This document shows positions 27,289 to 36,045 of a stretch of DNA of 64,000 nucleotides, piece after piece. Origin of the DNA: Streptomyces caniscabiei (GTDB lineage: Bacteria; Actinomycetota; Actinomycetes; Streptomycetales; Streptomycetaceae); the NCBI RefSeq assembly GCF_014930365.1, contig NZ_JABXWI010000032.1, forward strand, positions 1 through 64,000, given 5' to 3'. How positions within the stretch are numbered: position 1 is the stretch's first letter; every line of letters begins with the position of its first letter. The position numbers and the translations under genes are program-made. A model generated the notes under the pieces. That model made no database searches. It was given only the letters and a program-made list of their open reading frames with translations, and was not told the DNA's origin.

Positions 27289-27693
27289 CTAAGGATTCAG
27301 CACCCACGCCGAGTTGTGGGCGGTGAAGCCGAGGTGCGGGTAGTACTCCGTCGCGGCCGGGGCCGACAGCAGCACGATCTTCGCCGTCGGGGCCTCCTTG
27401 CGGGTGGCGTCGATCAGGGCGCGGCCGATGCCGGAGCGCTGGTGGGTGCCCGACACCGCGATGTCGGACAGGTAGGTGACGTAGGAGAAGTCGGACACGC
27501 TGCGGGCGATGCCGACGAGGGTGCCGTCGGATTCGCGGGCGATCAGGACGAGGTTGGCGTTGCGCACCATCGCCGCCATCCGCTCGCGGTCGTCGGCCGG
27601 GCGCCGCTCGCCCAGGCCGGAGGAGCGGTACACCTCCAGCACCTCGTCCAGGTCCAGGGCGGCGCCCTCCACCCGCTCAATCGTCCAGGTCAC
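27289..27693 (-). CDS. GNAT N-acetyltransferase of the N-N cassette
   Basis: 134 aa. Motif A is visible as VSGTHQRSGIGRALIDATRK (Q-x-x-G-x-G). C-terminal HLGFTAHNSAWVL is a truncated motif B. The GTG start at 27693 overlaps the end of the lyase gene by 17 bases, so translation is coupled. Fosfazinomycin and kinamycin cassettes contain an acetyltransferase matching the observed acetylhydrazine intermediate, and I assign this role by context. It is not closely similar to the GNAT at 5988-6494. Confidence 0.78.
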   Translation of the reverse strand: MTWTIERVEGAALDLDEVLEVYRSSGLGERRPADDRERMAAMVRNANLVLIARESDGTLVGIARSVSDFSYVTYLSDIAVSGTHQRSGIGRALIDATRKEAPTAKIVLLSAPAATEYYPHLGFTAHNSAWVLNP

Positions 27694-28963
27694 GAAGAAT
27701 CTCCAATCGGCTGCGCACCACGTCGTGGTGGGTGAGGAAACGCTCGGGCTCGAGCGCGGGAAGGTCGATCCCCTCGTGGGCGAGCGTGGCGGAGAAGTGC
27801 TCGCCGGTGGCGATCGTCCGGTTGGCCGCGGCCTGCACCGAACGGTAGGCACGCTCTCGCTCGACGCCCTCGCCCAGCAGGTCGGCGAGGACCGACGAAC
27901 TGTAGATCAGGCCGTCGGTGGAGTCGATGTGCGCGCGCATCCGCTCGGGGTGCACGGTCAGCGCCTCCACCAGCTCGGCCGCCTTCGTCGCCTGGAAGTG
28001 GCCCACGGACAGGCTGTCGGGCAGGGCGACCCGTTCCACCGACTGGTGGGCGAGGTCCCTCTCGTGCCACAGCGCCACGTTCTCCAGGGCGGCGGAGGCG
28101 TAGCCACGCAGCAGGCGGGCCAGCCCGCACAGCCGCTCGCTGGTGGTGGGGTTGCGCTTGTGCGGCATGGCGCTGGAGCCCTGGTAGGCGCCGGTCCGGG
28201 GCTCCTCGACCTCGCGGACCTCGGTGCGTTGCAGCAGCCGCAGTTCCAGGGCCACCTGTTCGACGCAGGCGCCGAGCGCGGCGACGGCCTGAAGGAGCTG
28301 GGCGTGCCGGTCGCGGGCGACGACCTGACTGGGTACGGACTCCACGCCGAGGCCGAGCGCCTGGCACACGTGGGCCTCGACGGCCGGGTCGATCAGGGAG
28401 TAGGTGCCGACCGAGCCGGAGATCGTACCGACGGCCACGGCCTCGCGGGCGGCGGCCAGCCGGGTCAGGGAGCGGTCGACGGCGAAGGCGTAGCCGCCGA
28501 GTTTGTGCCCGAACGTGGTGGGCTCGGCGTGGACGCCGTGGGTGCGGGCCACCATGACGGTGTCCCAGTGTTCGAGGGCCTTGTCGACCAGGACGCGGCG
28601 CAGCCGCCGCGCCGCGGCGATGAGGAGGTCGGTGGCGCGGGCCAGGGTGTGGCCGAGGGCGGTGTCGACCAGGTCGTAGCTGGTCATGCCGAGGTGGACG
28701 AAGCGGGCGGAGTTCTCCGGGATCCGTTCGCAGTAGGCGGCGAGGAAGGACAGCACCTCGTGGTCGCGTTCCTTCTCGATCTCGGCGACGCGGGCGGCGA
28801 GCGGGACGGGCGCGCGGCGCATGTCGTCGAGGGTTTCCCCAGGTACGCGGCCGAGTTCCACCTGGGCCTCGGTGGCGAGGATCTCGACCTTGACCCAGGT
28901 GGCGTAGCGCGACTGATCGGCGAAGAGGTCGGCCATCTCGGGCAGGGTGTAGCGAGCAATCAT
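27677..28963 (-). CDS. Adenylosuccinate-lyase homologue of the N-N cassette (FzmR-like)
   Basis: 428 aa with VHLGMTSYDLVDTAL (residues 89-103), ARTHGVHAEPTTFGHK and the signature QGSSAMPHKRNPT (261-273). It is close in form to PurB, but housekeeping PurB would not normally lie in a secondary-metabolite operon. N-N cassettes of the fosfazinomycin/kinamycin type carry a lyase of this class that is thought to release fumarate from a succinyl-hydrazine intermediate. It is only distantly related to the CreD-like lyase at 21616, so two different fumarate-releasing steps are expected. Start ATG 28963. Confidence 0.8.
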   Translation of the reverse strand: MIARYTLPEMADLFADQSRYATWVKVEILATEAQVELGRVPGETLDDMRRAPVPLAARVAEIEKERDHEVLSFLAAYCERIPENSARFVHLGMTSYDLVDTALGHTLARATDLLIAAARRLRRVLVDKALEHWDTVMVARTHGVHAEPTTFGHKLGGYAFAVDRSLTRLAAAREAVAVGTISGSVGTYSLIDPAVEAHVCQALGLGVESVPSQVVARDRHAQLLQAVAALGACVEQVALELRLLQRTEVREVEEPRTGAYQGSSAMPHKRNPTTSERLCGLARLLRGYASAALENVALWHERDLAHQSVERVALPDSLSVGHFQATKAAELVEALTVHPERMRAHIDSTDGLIYSSSVLADLLGEGVERERAYRSVQAAANRTIATGEHFSATLAHEGIDLPALEPERFLTHHDVVRSRLEILRDLDD

Positions 28964-29021
28964 CGTCGGCCTTCGTCCGGGGGCGGTTGGGAGAAGGGGG
29001 TGGGGCCAGGGGTCTGCCGCG

Positions 29022-29259
29022 GCTATTACGCCGTAATAGCCGTGGGAGGGAACGGGGCGAGAGCCGGGGACCCGGTCAGGGACCCGCCGCTAGCTATTAC
29101 GGCGTAATAGCTACGGGCGGGCAGGGGCGAGAGCCTGGGACCCCAGCCACGGACCCGCCGCCCGTAGCTATTACGGCGTAATAGCCGCGGACGGTCAGCG
29201 GCGAGAGCCTGGGACCCCGGCCACCGACCCGCCGCCCGTAGCTATTACGGCGTAATAGC
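29022..29259. repeat. Four tandem ~74-bp repeats, each with a 19-bp palindrome
   Basis: The palindrome GCTATTACGGCGTAATAGC occurs at 29093-29111, 29167-29185 and 29241-29259, and with a C in the centre at 29022-29040. Spacing is 71, 74 and 74 bases. The spacers share blocks such as GGCGAGAGCCTGGGACCCC and GACCCGCCGCCCGTA. The array fills most of the 380-base gap between the glutamine-synthetase-like gene and the lyase gene and contains no open frame of note. The A/T-rich palindromes stand out in otherwise GC-rich DNA, suggesting an operator array or a processed RNA structure. Confidence 0.9.
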
Positions 29260-29343
29260 CGCGGGCGGGCAGAGGCGGGGGCTTGGGGCCCGGTGCGGGG
29301 GTGGCTTCAGGTCCGCACCGGGCCCGGCTTCGGCAGCGCTCCC

Positions 29344-30849
29344 TCAGTACGCTCCGAAGTACTCGCGCTGCTCCCACTCGGTGACCTGCCCCGGGGTGGG
29401 GGCGGCCTGCGTCGTCCAGGCCTCGTAGCGGCGCAGTTCGCTCTCCTTGAGCCTGGTCAGGCAGGCGGTCAGCGGGGCGCCGAGGAGTTGCTCGGCGCGG
29501 CCGCCGGCGAAGGCCTCAAGGGCCTCGCGCAGGTGCTGCGGCACCACCTGGCCGGGGCCGTCGTCCGGTCTGTCGCCGGCTCCGGCCGGGGCGGCGGTCA
29601 GGCCGTCGAGACCGGCGAACAACTGGGCGGCGATGTTCAGGTAGGGGTTGGCGCACGGCTCGCCCATGCGGTTCTCGATGTGGGCGCCGGCGCCGCTGCC
29701 GACCAGGCGGAGCATGGCGGTGCGGTCCTCCACGCTGTAGCCGACGTGGGTGGGGGCGAGGGCGTGCTCGGCGGCCAGGCGGCGGTAGCCGTTGACGGTG
29801 GGCACCGACAGCAGGCACAGCTCGCGGCCCCAGGACAGCAGGCCCTCGGCGTACGCCTTGCCCTGCGGGGACAGCCCGCCGGAGAAACCCTCGGCGGAGA
29901 AGGTGTTCCGGCCGGTGGCTGTCTCCACGACGGACTGGTTCAGGTGCCAGCCGCTGGGGTCGGCGGCGTCCAGCAGCGGCTGCGACATGAAGGAGGCGTG
30001 GTGGCCGCGGCGGGCGCAGAACCGCTTGGTGTGGGTGCGGAACAACAGCATCGCGTCGGCGGTGTCCAGGGCCGACATGGGGCTGAAGGTGGTCTCCACC
30101 TGGCCGGGGCCCGACTCGTGCTCCATCGACCTCAGCGGCAGGCCCAGGGCGAGCAGGTCGAGGGCGAGCGGGTCGGTGACGGGGGCGACGGTGTCGTAGG
30201 CGGCGTCCAGGTTGAACTGGTAGCCGGCGTTGACGGCGGACACCCGCGGGGCCCGGCCCTGGAGGCCGAAGCCGTTGCCCTCGTTGCCGGGCTCGTCGTC
30301 GAGGCGGCGGGTGAGGTACCACTCGACCTCCAGGCCGAGCACGGGGGCGAGTTGCCGGTCGGCGTAGGCGGCGAGGACGCGGCGCAGGACGGCACGCGCG
30401 GACAGCGGGTGCGGGGTGCCGTCGCGCAGGTACTCGTCGCCGATCACCCAGGCGGTGCGCGGGCCGGGGCCGGGCAGCACCTGGAAGGTCAGCGGGTCGG
30501 GCACCAGGATGAAGTTGCCTGCGCCGGTGATCTCGTCGACGCCGATGCCGTGGTCGCCGCGGAAGTCGACGGCGACGGCGTGCCCGGTGTCGAACAGGAA
30601 CGGGCCGGGGCTGAAGTTCATGCCGCCCTTCAGCACGCCGCGGAAGGCCTGCGCGGTGAGCGTCTTGGAGCGGGCGAGCCCGTGCGGGTCGGCGAAGGCG
30701 ACCCGCACGAAGTCGACGTCGTCGAGGCCGGCTTCGATGTGTTCGGCGGCGTCCAGCTGGGCGGCGTCCCACAGCCCGTGGTCGGTGACGAACGACGGGC
30801 GCCCGACACTGCCTTCCGCGACGGGGACGGACCATGACCTGGCATACAT
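29344..30849 (-). CDS. Glutamine-synthetase homologue (glutamyl-hydrazide ligase, FzmN-like)
   Basis: 501 aa. Glutamine-synthetase landmarks are visible: VDFVRVAFADPHGLARSK in the N-terminal beta-grasp domain, LEVEWYLTRR as the metal-binding E-x-E, HESGPGQVETTF, and later NGYRRLA and ENRMGEPCANPYL (the R-x-E region). It is GlnT/PuuA-like and not the housekeeping GlnA type. In fosfazinomycin and kinamycin biosynthesis a homologue activates glutamate with ATP and joins it to a hydrazine, making the glutamyl carrier. It lies 4 bases after the amidase gene in one operon. Confidence 0.82.
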   Translation of the reverse strand: MYARSWSVPVAEGSVGRPSFVTDHGLWDAAQLDAAEHIEAGLDDVDFVRVAFADPHGLARSKTLTAQAFRGVLKGGMNFSPGPFLFDTGHAVAVDFRGDHGIGVDEITGAGNFILVPDPLTFQVLPGPGPRTAWVIGDEYLRDGTPHPLSARAVLRRVLAAYADRQLAPVLGLEVEWYLTRRLDDEPGNEGNGFGLQGRAPRVSAVNAGYQFNLDAAYDTVAPVTDPLALDLLALGLPLRSMEHESGPGQVETTFSPMSALDTADAMLLFRTHTKRFCARRGHHASFMSQPLLDAADPSGWHLNQSVVETATGRNTFSAEGFSGGLSPQGKAYAEGLLSWGRELCLLSVPTVNGYRRLAAEHALAPTHVGYSVEDRTAMLRLVGSGAGAHIENRMGEPCANPYLNIAAQLFAGLDGLTAAPAGAGDRPDDGPGQVVPQHLREALEAFAGGRAEQLLGAPLTACLTRLKESELRRYEAWTTQAAPTPGQVTEWEQREYFGAY

Positions 30850-30853
30850 GGCT

Positions 30854-32272
30854 TCAGAGCGTCCTTTCGCCGGTGACGGCGGGGGTGAGGTCGGGCACGG
30901 GCGGGTGCGGCATCGGTGGCAGCAGCGCCTCCAGGCGGCGGGCCACGGTCAGGACGAGGTCGTCGGCGCCGACCGGACCGACGAGTTGGAGTCCGGCCGG
31001 GAGCCCTGAGCGGGTCAGTCCGGCGGGCAGGGACACGGCCGGCTGGCCGGTCATGTTGTAGGGGTAGGAGGCGGGCGCCCAGGACAGCCACATGAGGTCG
31101 CGCGGGTCGGCCGCCCAGGTGGGTCCGATGGCGTCGGCGTCGAACGGCTCGACGGGCACGGTGGCCATGGCGAGCAGGTCGTAGCGGTCCATGACCGAGC
31201 GCAGGGTGGAGCGCAGGTTCTGACGTACTTCCTCGGCCTGGATGACCCGTACGCCGCTGAGGGTGCGGCCGTGCCGGACGATCTCCAGACGGCCGGGGTC
31301 GCAGAAGGCCTCGATCTCCGGCGGGGTGCCGGCGGCCTCGGTGGCGGCGAGGATGTCGACGACGGCCGGATAGAGGTTCTGGCAGCGCACCTCGACGTCC
31401 TCGACGCGGTGCCCCTCCGCGAGCAGCGCCAGCTTGCCCTGCTCGGTGACGCGGCGGATCTCGTCGTCGGTGCCCTCGTACTCGATCCAGCCGATCCTGA
31501 GGGCCCGCAGGTCGCGCGGGGAGTCCAGGGAGCCGAGCCCGGAGTCGGGGTCGTTGGGGTGGGGGCCGGCGATGACCTGGCCGAGCAGGCCGACGTCGGC
31601 GACGCCGGCGGCGAGCGGGCCCTGGTGGGCGAGGCGGTCGGCGCCGTTGGGCCAGTAGGGCACCCTGCCGTACGACGGCTTGTAGCCCACGACGCCGCAG
31701 AACGCGGCCGGGATGCGGATGGAGCCGGAGCCGTCGGTGCCGAGCGCGCCCTCGCACAGTCCGGAGGCGACCGCCGCGCCCGCGCCTCCGCTGGAGCCGC
31801 CCGCGGTCAGCCGCGGGTCGTAGGGGTTGCGGGTGGGCGGGGCGACGCGGCCGACGGTGGAGGCGCTCCAGCCGAACTCGGAGGTCGTGGTCTTGCCGAC
31901 GACGACGGCGCCGGCCGCGCGCAGCCGGGCCACCGCCGGGGCGTCCTCGCGGGGCCGGTCGTTGGGCAGCAGCGAGCCGCGGGAGGTGGGCAGGTCCCGG
32001 GTCTGCAGCAGGTCCTTGACGGAGACGGTGACGCCGAGCAGCGGCTGCTCCCACCAGGCCTCGCGGCCTCGTTCGCGGATGAGGGCGTCGGCCTGCTCGG
32101 CGGTTCGCAGTGCCTCCTCGCCCGCGACAGCGACGTACGCGCCCAGGGTGTCCCGTTCGTGGATGTCGGCCAGGACGGAGCGGACGTGGTCGACGACGGT
32201 GAGCTCTCCTCGGGAGAGGAGGTCCTTGAGGTGGCTGATGCCGCGGGGTCCGCCGTGCGGGTCAGGACGCAC
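30854..32272 (-). CDS. Amidase-signature hydrolase of the N-N cassette (FzmO-like)
   Basis: 472 aa with the full Ser-cisSer-Lys triad: Lys86 in VTVSVKDLLQ, Ser161 in TAGGSSGGAGAA and Ser184 in TDGSGSIRIPA. Amidase-signature enzymes cleave amides and hydrazides. In N-N cassettes the amidase is proposed to release acetyl or glutamyl groups from hydrazine intermediates. The GTG start at 32272 lies inside the end of the preceding gene (11-base overlap), and the glutamine-synthetase-like gene follows after 4 bases, so these three are one transcription unit. Confidence 0.83.
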   Translation of the reverse strand: MRPDPHGGPRGISHLKDLLSRGELTVVDHVRSVLADIHERDTLGAYVAVAGEEALRTAEQADALIRERGREAWWEQPLLGVTVSVKDLLQTRDLPTSRGSLLPNDRPREDAPAVARLRAAGAVVVGKTTTSEFGWSASTVGRVAPPTRNPYDPRLTAGGSSGGAGAAVASGLCEGALGTDGSGSIRIPAAFCGVVGYKPSYGRVPYWPNGADRLAHQGPLAAGVADVGLLGQVIAGPHPNDPDSGLGSLDSPRDLRALRIGWIEYEGTDDEIRRVTEQGKLALLAEGHRVEDVEVRCQNLYPAVVDILAATEAAGTPPEIEAFCDPGRLEIVRHGRTLSGVRVIQAEEVRQNLRSTLRSVMDRYDLLAMATVPVEPFDADAIGPTWAADPRDLMWLSWAPASYPYNMTGQPAVSLPAGLTRSGLPAGLQLVGPVGADDLVLTVARRLEALLPPMPHPPVPDLTPAVTGERTL

Positions 32273-34208
32273 GGCGGACCTGCCCGGTGGCGGCGTGGGT
32301 GCCGCCCGCGACGGCCGACCAGTGCCAGGCCGAGTCGAACGCGGTGACCTCGACGGGCCGGCCGGCGACGGCCAGGGCCGCGACGAGACTCGTGGCGCGG
32401 GCGACGAACGCCGACACGCGGTGTGCGGCGAGCAGGTCCTGCTCGTGGAAGGGTTCGCCGGCGCAGCGCAGCAGCCTGAGGTCCATGAAGCCGTTGAAAC
32501 GGTGTCCGTCGACCTCGACCGCCTGCGGGGTGCGCAGCGCGAACCGCACGTTGTTGTTGACGTGCCCGTGGTGGTGCTGGTCGGAGTAGAAGGAGATGTC
32601 GGGGATGGTCGGGGGCACGAAGTGGTCGCGGTCCCTCACCTCGGGTTCGCGGGGCAGGTTGCCGGCGATGAAGTGCCAGGAGTTGTACTGCATGCGTGAG
32701 GACATCGCCCAGGCCGCGTCGGCGAGGGCGGCCTCGGAGCCGCCGAAGTGGCGCCGCGCCTCGGGGTCGGGCACCACGCAGCAGAAGAAGCGGGTGATGT
32801 CCCAGTCGCAGATCTCGGCCCAGCGTTCCTCGCGCAGTGCCGTGATCAGCTCGGGCAGCGAGCGCATGCCGCGGCTCATGGTGAAGTCGGCCTCGAACGC
32901 CTCGGTGGTCGCGGCGACCGTCTCGTAGACGAGGGCTTCCAGGCCGGTGCCGAAGTCGCCGTGCGGGTCGGCGAGCCAGTCGGGGGAGTCGGCGAGGTGG
33001 TCGCCGAGGTCGGCGAGGGTGGCGCCGGTCAGCGGGAGTCTCTCGCGCAGTCTGGCGCAGACGGCGTCCTCGCGGGCTCGGGCCTGTTCCCCGGGGGCGT
33101 CGGCCACGCGCTCGATCTTGTGCATGAGGGCGCCGTGGATCTCGCGGTAGAGCTGGGCGCCGCGCTGCGTCTCAAGGCGGTGTTCGCGTAGTGAGACGGC
33201 GAGGGCGTCGAGCGCGCGGATGTCGTCGGAGGCGGCCGGTGGGATGGTCTCGCCGCCCAGGACGGAGTTGTAGCCGCGCCGGATGCGTTCCAGCATGTGG
33301 GCGACGTGTCCGACGGTCAGCTGGGTGCCGTTGGCCTCCTCGACCCGGCCGGGGCCGGCCGAGCGGATGAGCAGGGTGAGGCAGACCAGCAGCTGCACCT
33401 CGCTGTCCGACCACAGGTCCAGCGATGTCTGCTGAAGGCTGCTCAGGGCGCAGTCGGGGTGGCCGGGCCACAGGGTCTTGCCGGTGAGATTGTTGGGGCC
33501 GCGGAAGTTCGTGTACAGCTTGTCCTGCTGGTACAGCACGAACGGGGCGGTGCGCAGCGCCGCCTCCTTGGCCTGCTCCAGCAGTTCCTGCCGGCCCTGT
33601 TCGCCCTGCTGGTGCAGCCAGGTGCGGCAGTCGGCGGCCGAGCGGGCGTCCCGTTCGGCGGCGTGGCGCAGTTGCTCCCGGTAGGCCTGGAGGGTGCGGG
33701 CCGTCCACGGCACGGGCCGTGCCCCGCCGACCAGTTCCTGTCGGCCGAGGGGCTCGCCCTCGGGCACCCGCACCCTGATGCGGCCGCCGGTGGACAGGCC
33801 GATCTCGCCGAGGAAGGCGGGCTCCTGCCCTTCCCGCGGGGCGGGCGCCGACGTGTTCTCCTCGCGCGACGCATCGCTCGGGGAGTCGTGCGACGACTCG
33901 CGCCAGGACATCCCGCACAGCGCCCGCAGGGCGGCCTCCTCGGGGCCGCTGAGCGCGCGCAGTTGGATGTCGGCGGGGACGTGCCCGTCGAGGGTCAGCA
34001 GCACGTCGACGAACGAGCGCAGGTCGTCGGCCTGTTCGGCGCGGCGCCAGGTGTCGTTCAGCAGTCCGGGGAAGCCCGCGTCCGGGTCGAAGGCGTGGTC
34101 CGGTTTCTGGGTGCCCGCCGGGATGCCGAGCCGGCTGGGACGGCGGCTGATCCGCTTGCGGGCGTTGGCGGCGCGGCGGCTCTCGGCGCGTTCGGGCGAG
34201 CCTCTCAT
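32262..34208 (-). CDS. Large protein of unknown function in the N-N cassette
   Basis: 648 aa; I do not recognise a fold. The start at 34208 overlaps the ferredoxin stop (ATGA). The N-terminus is Arg-rich (MRGSPERAESRRAANARKR), the middle is helical and Glu/Arg/Leu-rich, and the C-terminal 150 residues contain WDITRFFCCVVPDPEARRHF, a His-rich DQHHHGHVNNN (about 543-553) and SAWHWSAVAGG. No membrane segment or signal peptide is seen. The His cluster and the coupled ferredoxin suggest a metal-dependent redox enzyme. N-N cassettes of kinamycin/fosfazinomycin type include a large unknown protein, and this is probably its counterpart; unverified. Confidence 0.7.
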   Translation of the reverse strand: MRGSPERAESRRAANARKRISRRPSRLGIPAGTQKPDHAFDPDAGFPGLLNDTWRRAEQADDLRSFVDVLLTLDGHVPADIQLRALSGPEEAALRALCGMSWRESSHDSPSDASREENTSAPAPREGQEPAFLGEIGLSTGGRIRVRVPEGEPLGRQELVGGARPVPWTARTLQAYREQLRHAAERDARSAADCRTWLHQQGEQGRQELLEQAKEAALRTAPFVLYQQDKLYTNFRGPNNLTGKTLWPGHPDCALSSLQQTSLDLWSDSEVQLLVCLTLLIRSAGPGRVEEANGTQLTVGHVAHMLERIRRGYNSVLGGETIPPAASDDIRALDALAVSLREHRLETQRGAQLYREIHGALMHKIERVADAPGEQARAREDAVCARLRERLPLTGATLADLGDHLADSPDWLADPHGDFGTGLEALVYETVAATTEAFEADFTMSRGMRSLPELITALREERWAEICDWDITRFFCCVVPDPEARRHFGGSEAALADAAWAMSSRMQYNSWHFIAGNLPREPEVRDRDHFVPPTIPDISFYSDQHHHGHVNNNVRFALRTPQAVEVDGHRFNGFMDLRLLRCAGEPFHEQDLLAAHRVSAFVARATSLVAALAVAGRPVEVTAFDSAWHWSAVAGGTHAATGQVRRAS

Positions 34209-34534
34209 GGGGTTTCCTCGGCGGTCAGCCCGATGTGGTTCCACATCGCGTCGTCGGTGGGCGTCCAGTCCTCGTCGACGTAGATGCAGTCGACGGGGCA
34301 CTCCAGCACGCACGAGGGGCACCCCGAGCACAGCTCGGGAATGATCACCACGTCCAGGCCTCGGTCGAAGATGGCCCCGAACTCGGCAGGGCAGCTGCGC
34401 AGGCAGGTGTCGCAGGTGATGCACTCGGACTTCTCGATGCGGCGGGGCGGTTTCTTCCAGGTGTCGGGGCGGGCGCGTTCGGCGATGCGTTCGGCCCGCC
34501 CGGACAGCGCGGCCGACGAGGCGATCTTTTTCAC
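34205..34534 (-). CDS. 2[4Fe-4S] ferredoxin
   Basis: 109 aa with two cluster motifs: CITCDTCLRSCP (Cys38, 41, 44, 48) and CSGCPSCVLECPVDCI (Cys69, 72, 75, 79 and an extra Cys83). A 35-residue basic N-terminal extension precedes them. It delivers electrons to a partner oxidoreductase in the cytosol; the partner is most likely the 648-aa protein whose start codon overlaps its stop. GTG start at 34534. First gene of the operon running to the glutamine-synthetase homologue. Confidence 0.9.
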   Translation of the reverse strand: MKKIASSAALSGRAERIAERARPDTWKKPPRRIEKSECITCDTCLRSCPAEFGAIFDRGLDVVIIPELCSGCPSCVLECPVDCIYVDEDWTPTDDAMWNHIGLTAEETP

Positions 34535-34605
34535 GGGCAGAGACCTTTTCGTGAGTCGTCTTGACCACAGCCGGAGTCGGACGCCCTTGATGCTCCGGCA
34601 CGTAT

Positions 34606-36045
34606 CTAGACCGGTCCCTGAGCTGAGTTAAAGACCGGGTCGAGCCCTTGGGAGGGACTGCTTCCGGTCAGCCCCGCCAGCTCCAGCAGCAGCCCTTTCA
34701 CTCCGGTCGCCGGTACCCGGCCGGACACCGTGCCCGGTGCCGAGCACAGCAGCACCGGGGCGTCGTCGTCGCGGTCGGGGAGCCGGCCGTGGCTGCCGCG
34801 CACCGGCGCGGGGTCGAGGGGGACGACGTCCATGAGGTAGCGCAGGCCGAGCTTCTTGCGGGCCAGGGCCGTGGCCGCCCGGACCCTCACATAGGGGTCC
34901 TCGGGGTCCAGGAACAGTTCGGCGGGGTCGTAGCCGGGTTTGCGGTGGATGTCGACGAGCCGGGCGAAGTCGGGGGCGCGGGCGTCGTCGAGCCAGTAGT
35001 AGTACGTGAACCAGGCGTCCGGCTCCGCGACGGCGACGAGGTCGCCGGAGCGCGGATGGTCGAGGTGGTGGGCCTTCTTGCCGTCGTCGTCGAGGAGTTG
35101 ACCGATCCCGGGCAGGTCCGCCAGGGCTGCCCTGGTGGCGTCGAGGTCCTCGGGGCGGCGTACGTACACGTGGGCGATCTGGTGGTCGGCGACGGCGAAC
35201 GCCCGCGAGGCGAGCGGGTCGAGGTACTCCATGCCCGCCTGGGTGTGGACCTCCAGCAGTCCGGCGCGGCGCAGGGCTCGGTTGATGTCGACGGGCCGGC
35301 TCACCCGGGTGATGCCGTACTCCGACAGCGCGACGACGGTACGGCCCTGGGCGCGGGCGTCGTCGAGGAGCGGTGCCAGGGCCCGGTCGAGGTCGGCGGC
35401 GGCCCGGTGCGCGCGCGGGTCGTCGGGGCCGTGGCGTTGCAGGTCGTAGTCGAGGTGGGGGAGGTAGGCCAGGGTCAGGTCGGGGGCGCGGGAGGTCATG
35501 ACGTGCCGTGTGGCGTCGATGATCCAGCGGGAGGAGGCCAGACCCGCGCCGGGCCCCCAGTAGGAGAACAGCGGGAACGTGCCCAGTTTCGCGGTGAGTT
35601 CGTCGTGCAGGGCGGCGGGGCGGGTGTAGCAGTCGGGTTCCTTGCGGCCGTCGGCGTGGTAGACGGGGCGTGGGGTGACGGTGTAGTCGGTGTCGGCTCC
35701 CATCGCGTACCACCAGCAGATGTTGGCGACGGTGTAGCCGGGGTGGGCACGGCGGGCGGCGTCCCAGAGGCGCTCGCCGTCGATGAGCCGGTGGCTCTGC
35801 CGCCACAGCAGGACCTCGCCGAGTTCACGGAAGTACCAGCCGTTGCCGACGATGCCGTGTTCGGCGGGGGTGCGGCCGGTGAGGAAGGTGGTCTGCACCG
35901 AGCAGGTGACGGCGGGCAGCACGGTGTCCAGTACGGCCCGGGACCCCTGTGCGCCCAGGGCGGACAGGCGCGGCATGTGGGCCAGCAGGGCGGGGGTGAG
36001 TCCGACGACGTCCAGGACGAGCAGCGGGGTCGGCTTCCGGGTCAC
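34606..36045 (-). CDS. eboF: EboF-like alkaline phosphatase/phosphodiesterase
   Basis: 479 aa from GTG 36045, which overlaps the eboE stop. LLVLDVVGLTPALLAHMPRL opens the alkaline-phosphatase superfamily core. TVLPAVTCSVQTTFLTGRTP carries the nucleophile region and LPHLDYDLQRHGPDD a metal-binding D/H segment. VALSEYGITRV and the later His-containing loops fit nucleotide pyrophosphatase/phosphodiesterases. In Ebo operons this type is EboF. It would hydrolyse a phosphodiester or phosphate made earlier in the operon; substrate unknown. No signal peptide is seen, so a cytosolic site is likely. It ends the Ebo run. Confidence 0.8.
   Translation of the reverse strand: MTRKPTPLLVLDVVGLTPALLAHMPRLSALGAQGSRAVLDTVLPAVTCSVQTTFLTGRTPAEHGIVGNGWYFRELGEVLLWRQSHRLIDGERLWDAARRAHPGYTVANICWWYAMGADTDYTVTPRPVYHADGRKEPDCYTRPAALHDELTAKLGTFPLFSYWGPGAGLASSRWIIDATRHVMTSRAPDLTLAYLPHLDYDLQRHGPDDPRAHRAAADLDRALAPLLDDARAQGRTVVALSEYGITRVSRPVDINRALRRAGLLEVHTQAGMEYLDPLASRAFAVADHQIAHVYVRRPEDLDATRAALADLPGIGQLLDDDGKKAHHLDHPRSGDLVAVAEPDAWFTYYYWLDDARAPDFARLVDIHRKPGYDPAELFLDPEDPYVRVRAATALARKKLGLRYLMDVVPLDPAPVRGSHGRLPDRDDDAPVLLCSAPGTVSGRVPATGVKGLLLELAGLTGSSPSQGLDPVFNSAQGPV

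Noticed and set aside
27677..28963. Housekeeping purB
   Set aside because: It is coupled to a GNAT inside an N-N cassette next to a glutamine-synthetase homologue, so a pathway lyase is the better reading.
29022..29259. Possible CRISPR array
   Set aside because: Only four units; the conserved part is a palindrome, the spacers are similar to each other, and no cas gene is present.
32262..34601. Larger fusion reading of the unknown protein upstream of 34208
   Set aside because: The upstream part is a shadow of the ferredoxin gene in another frame; the ATGA overlap at 34205-34208 marks the true start.
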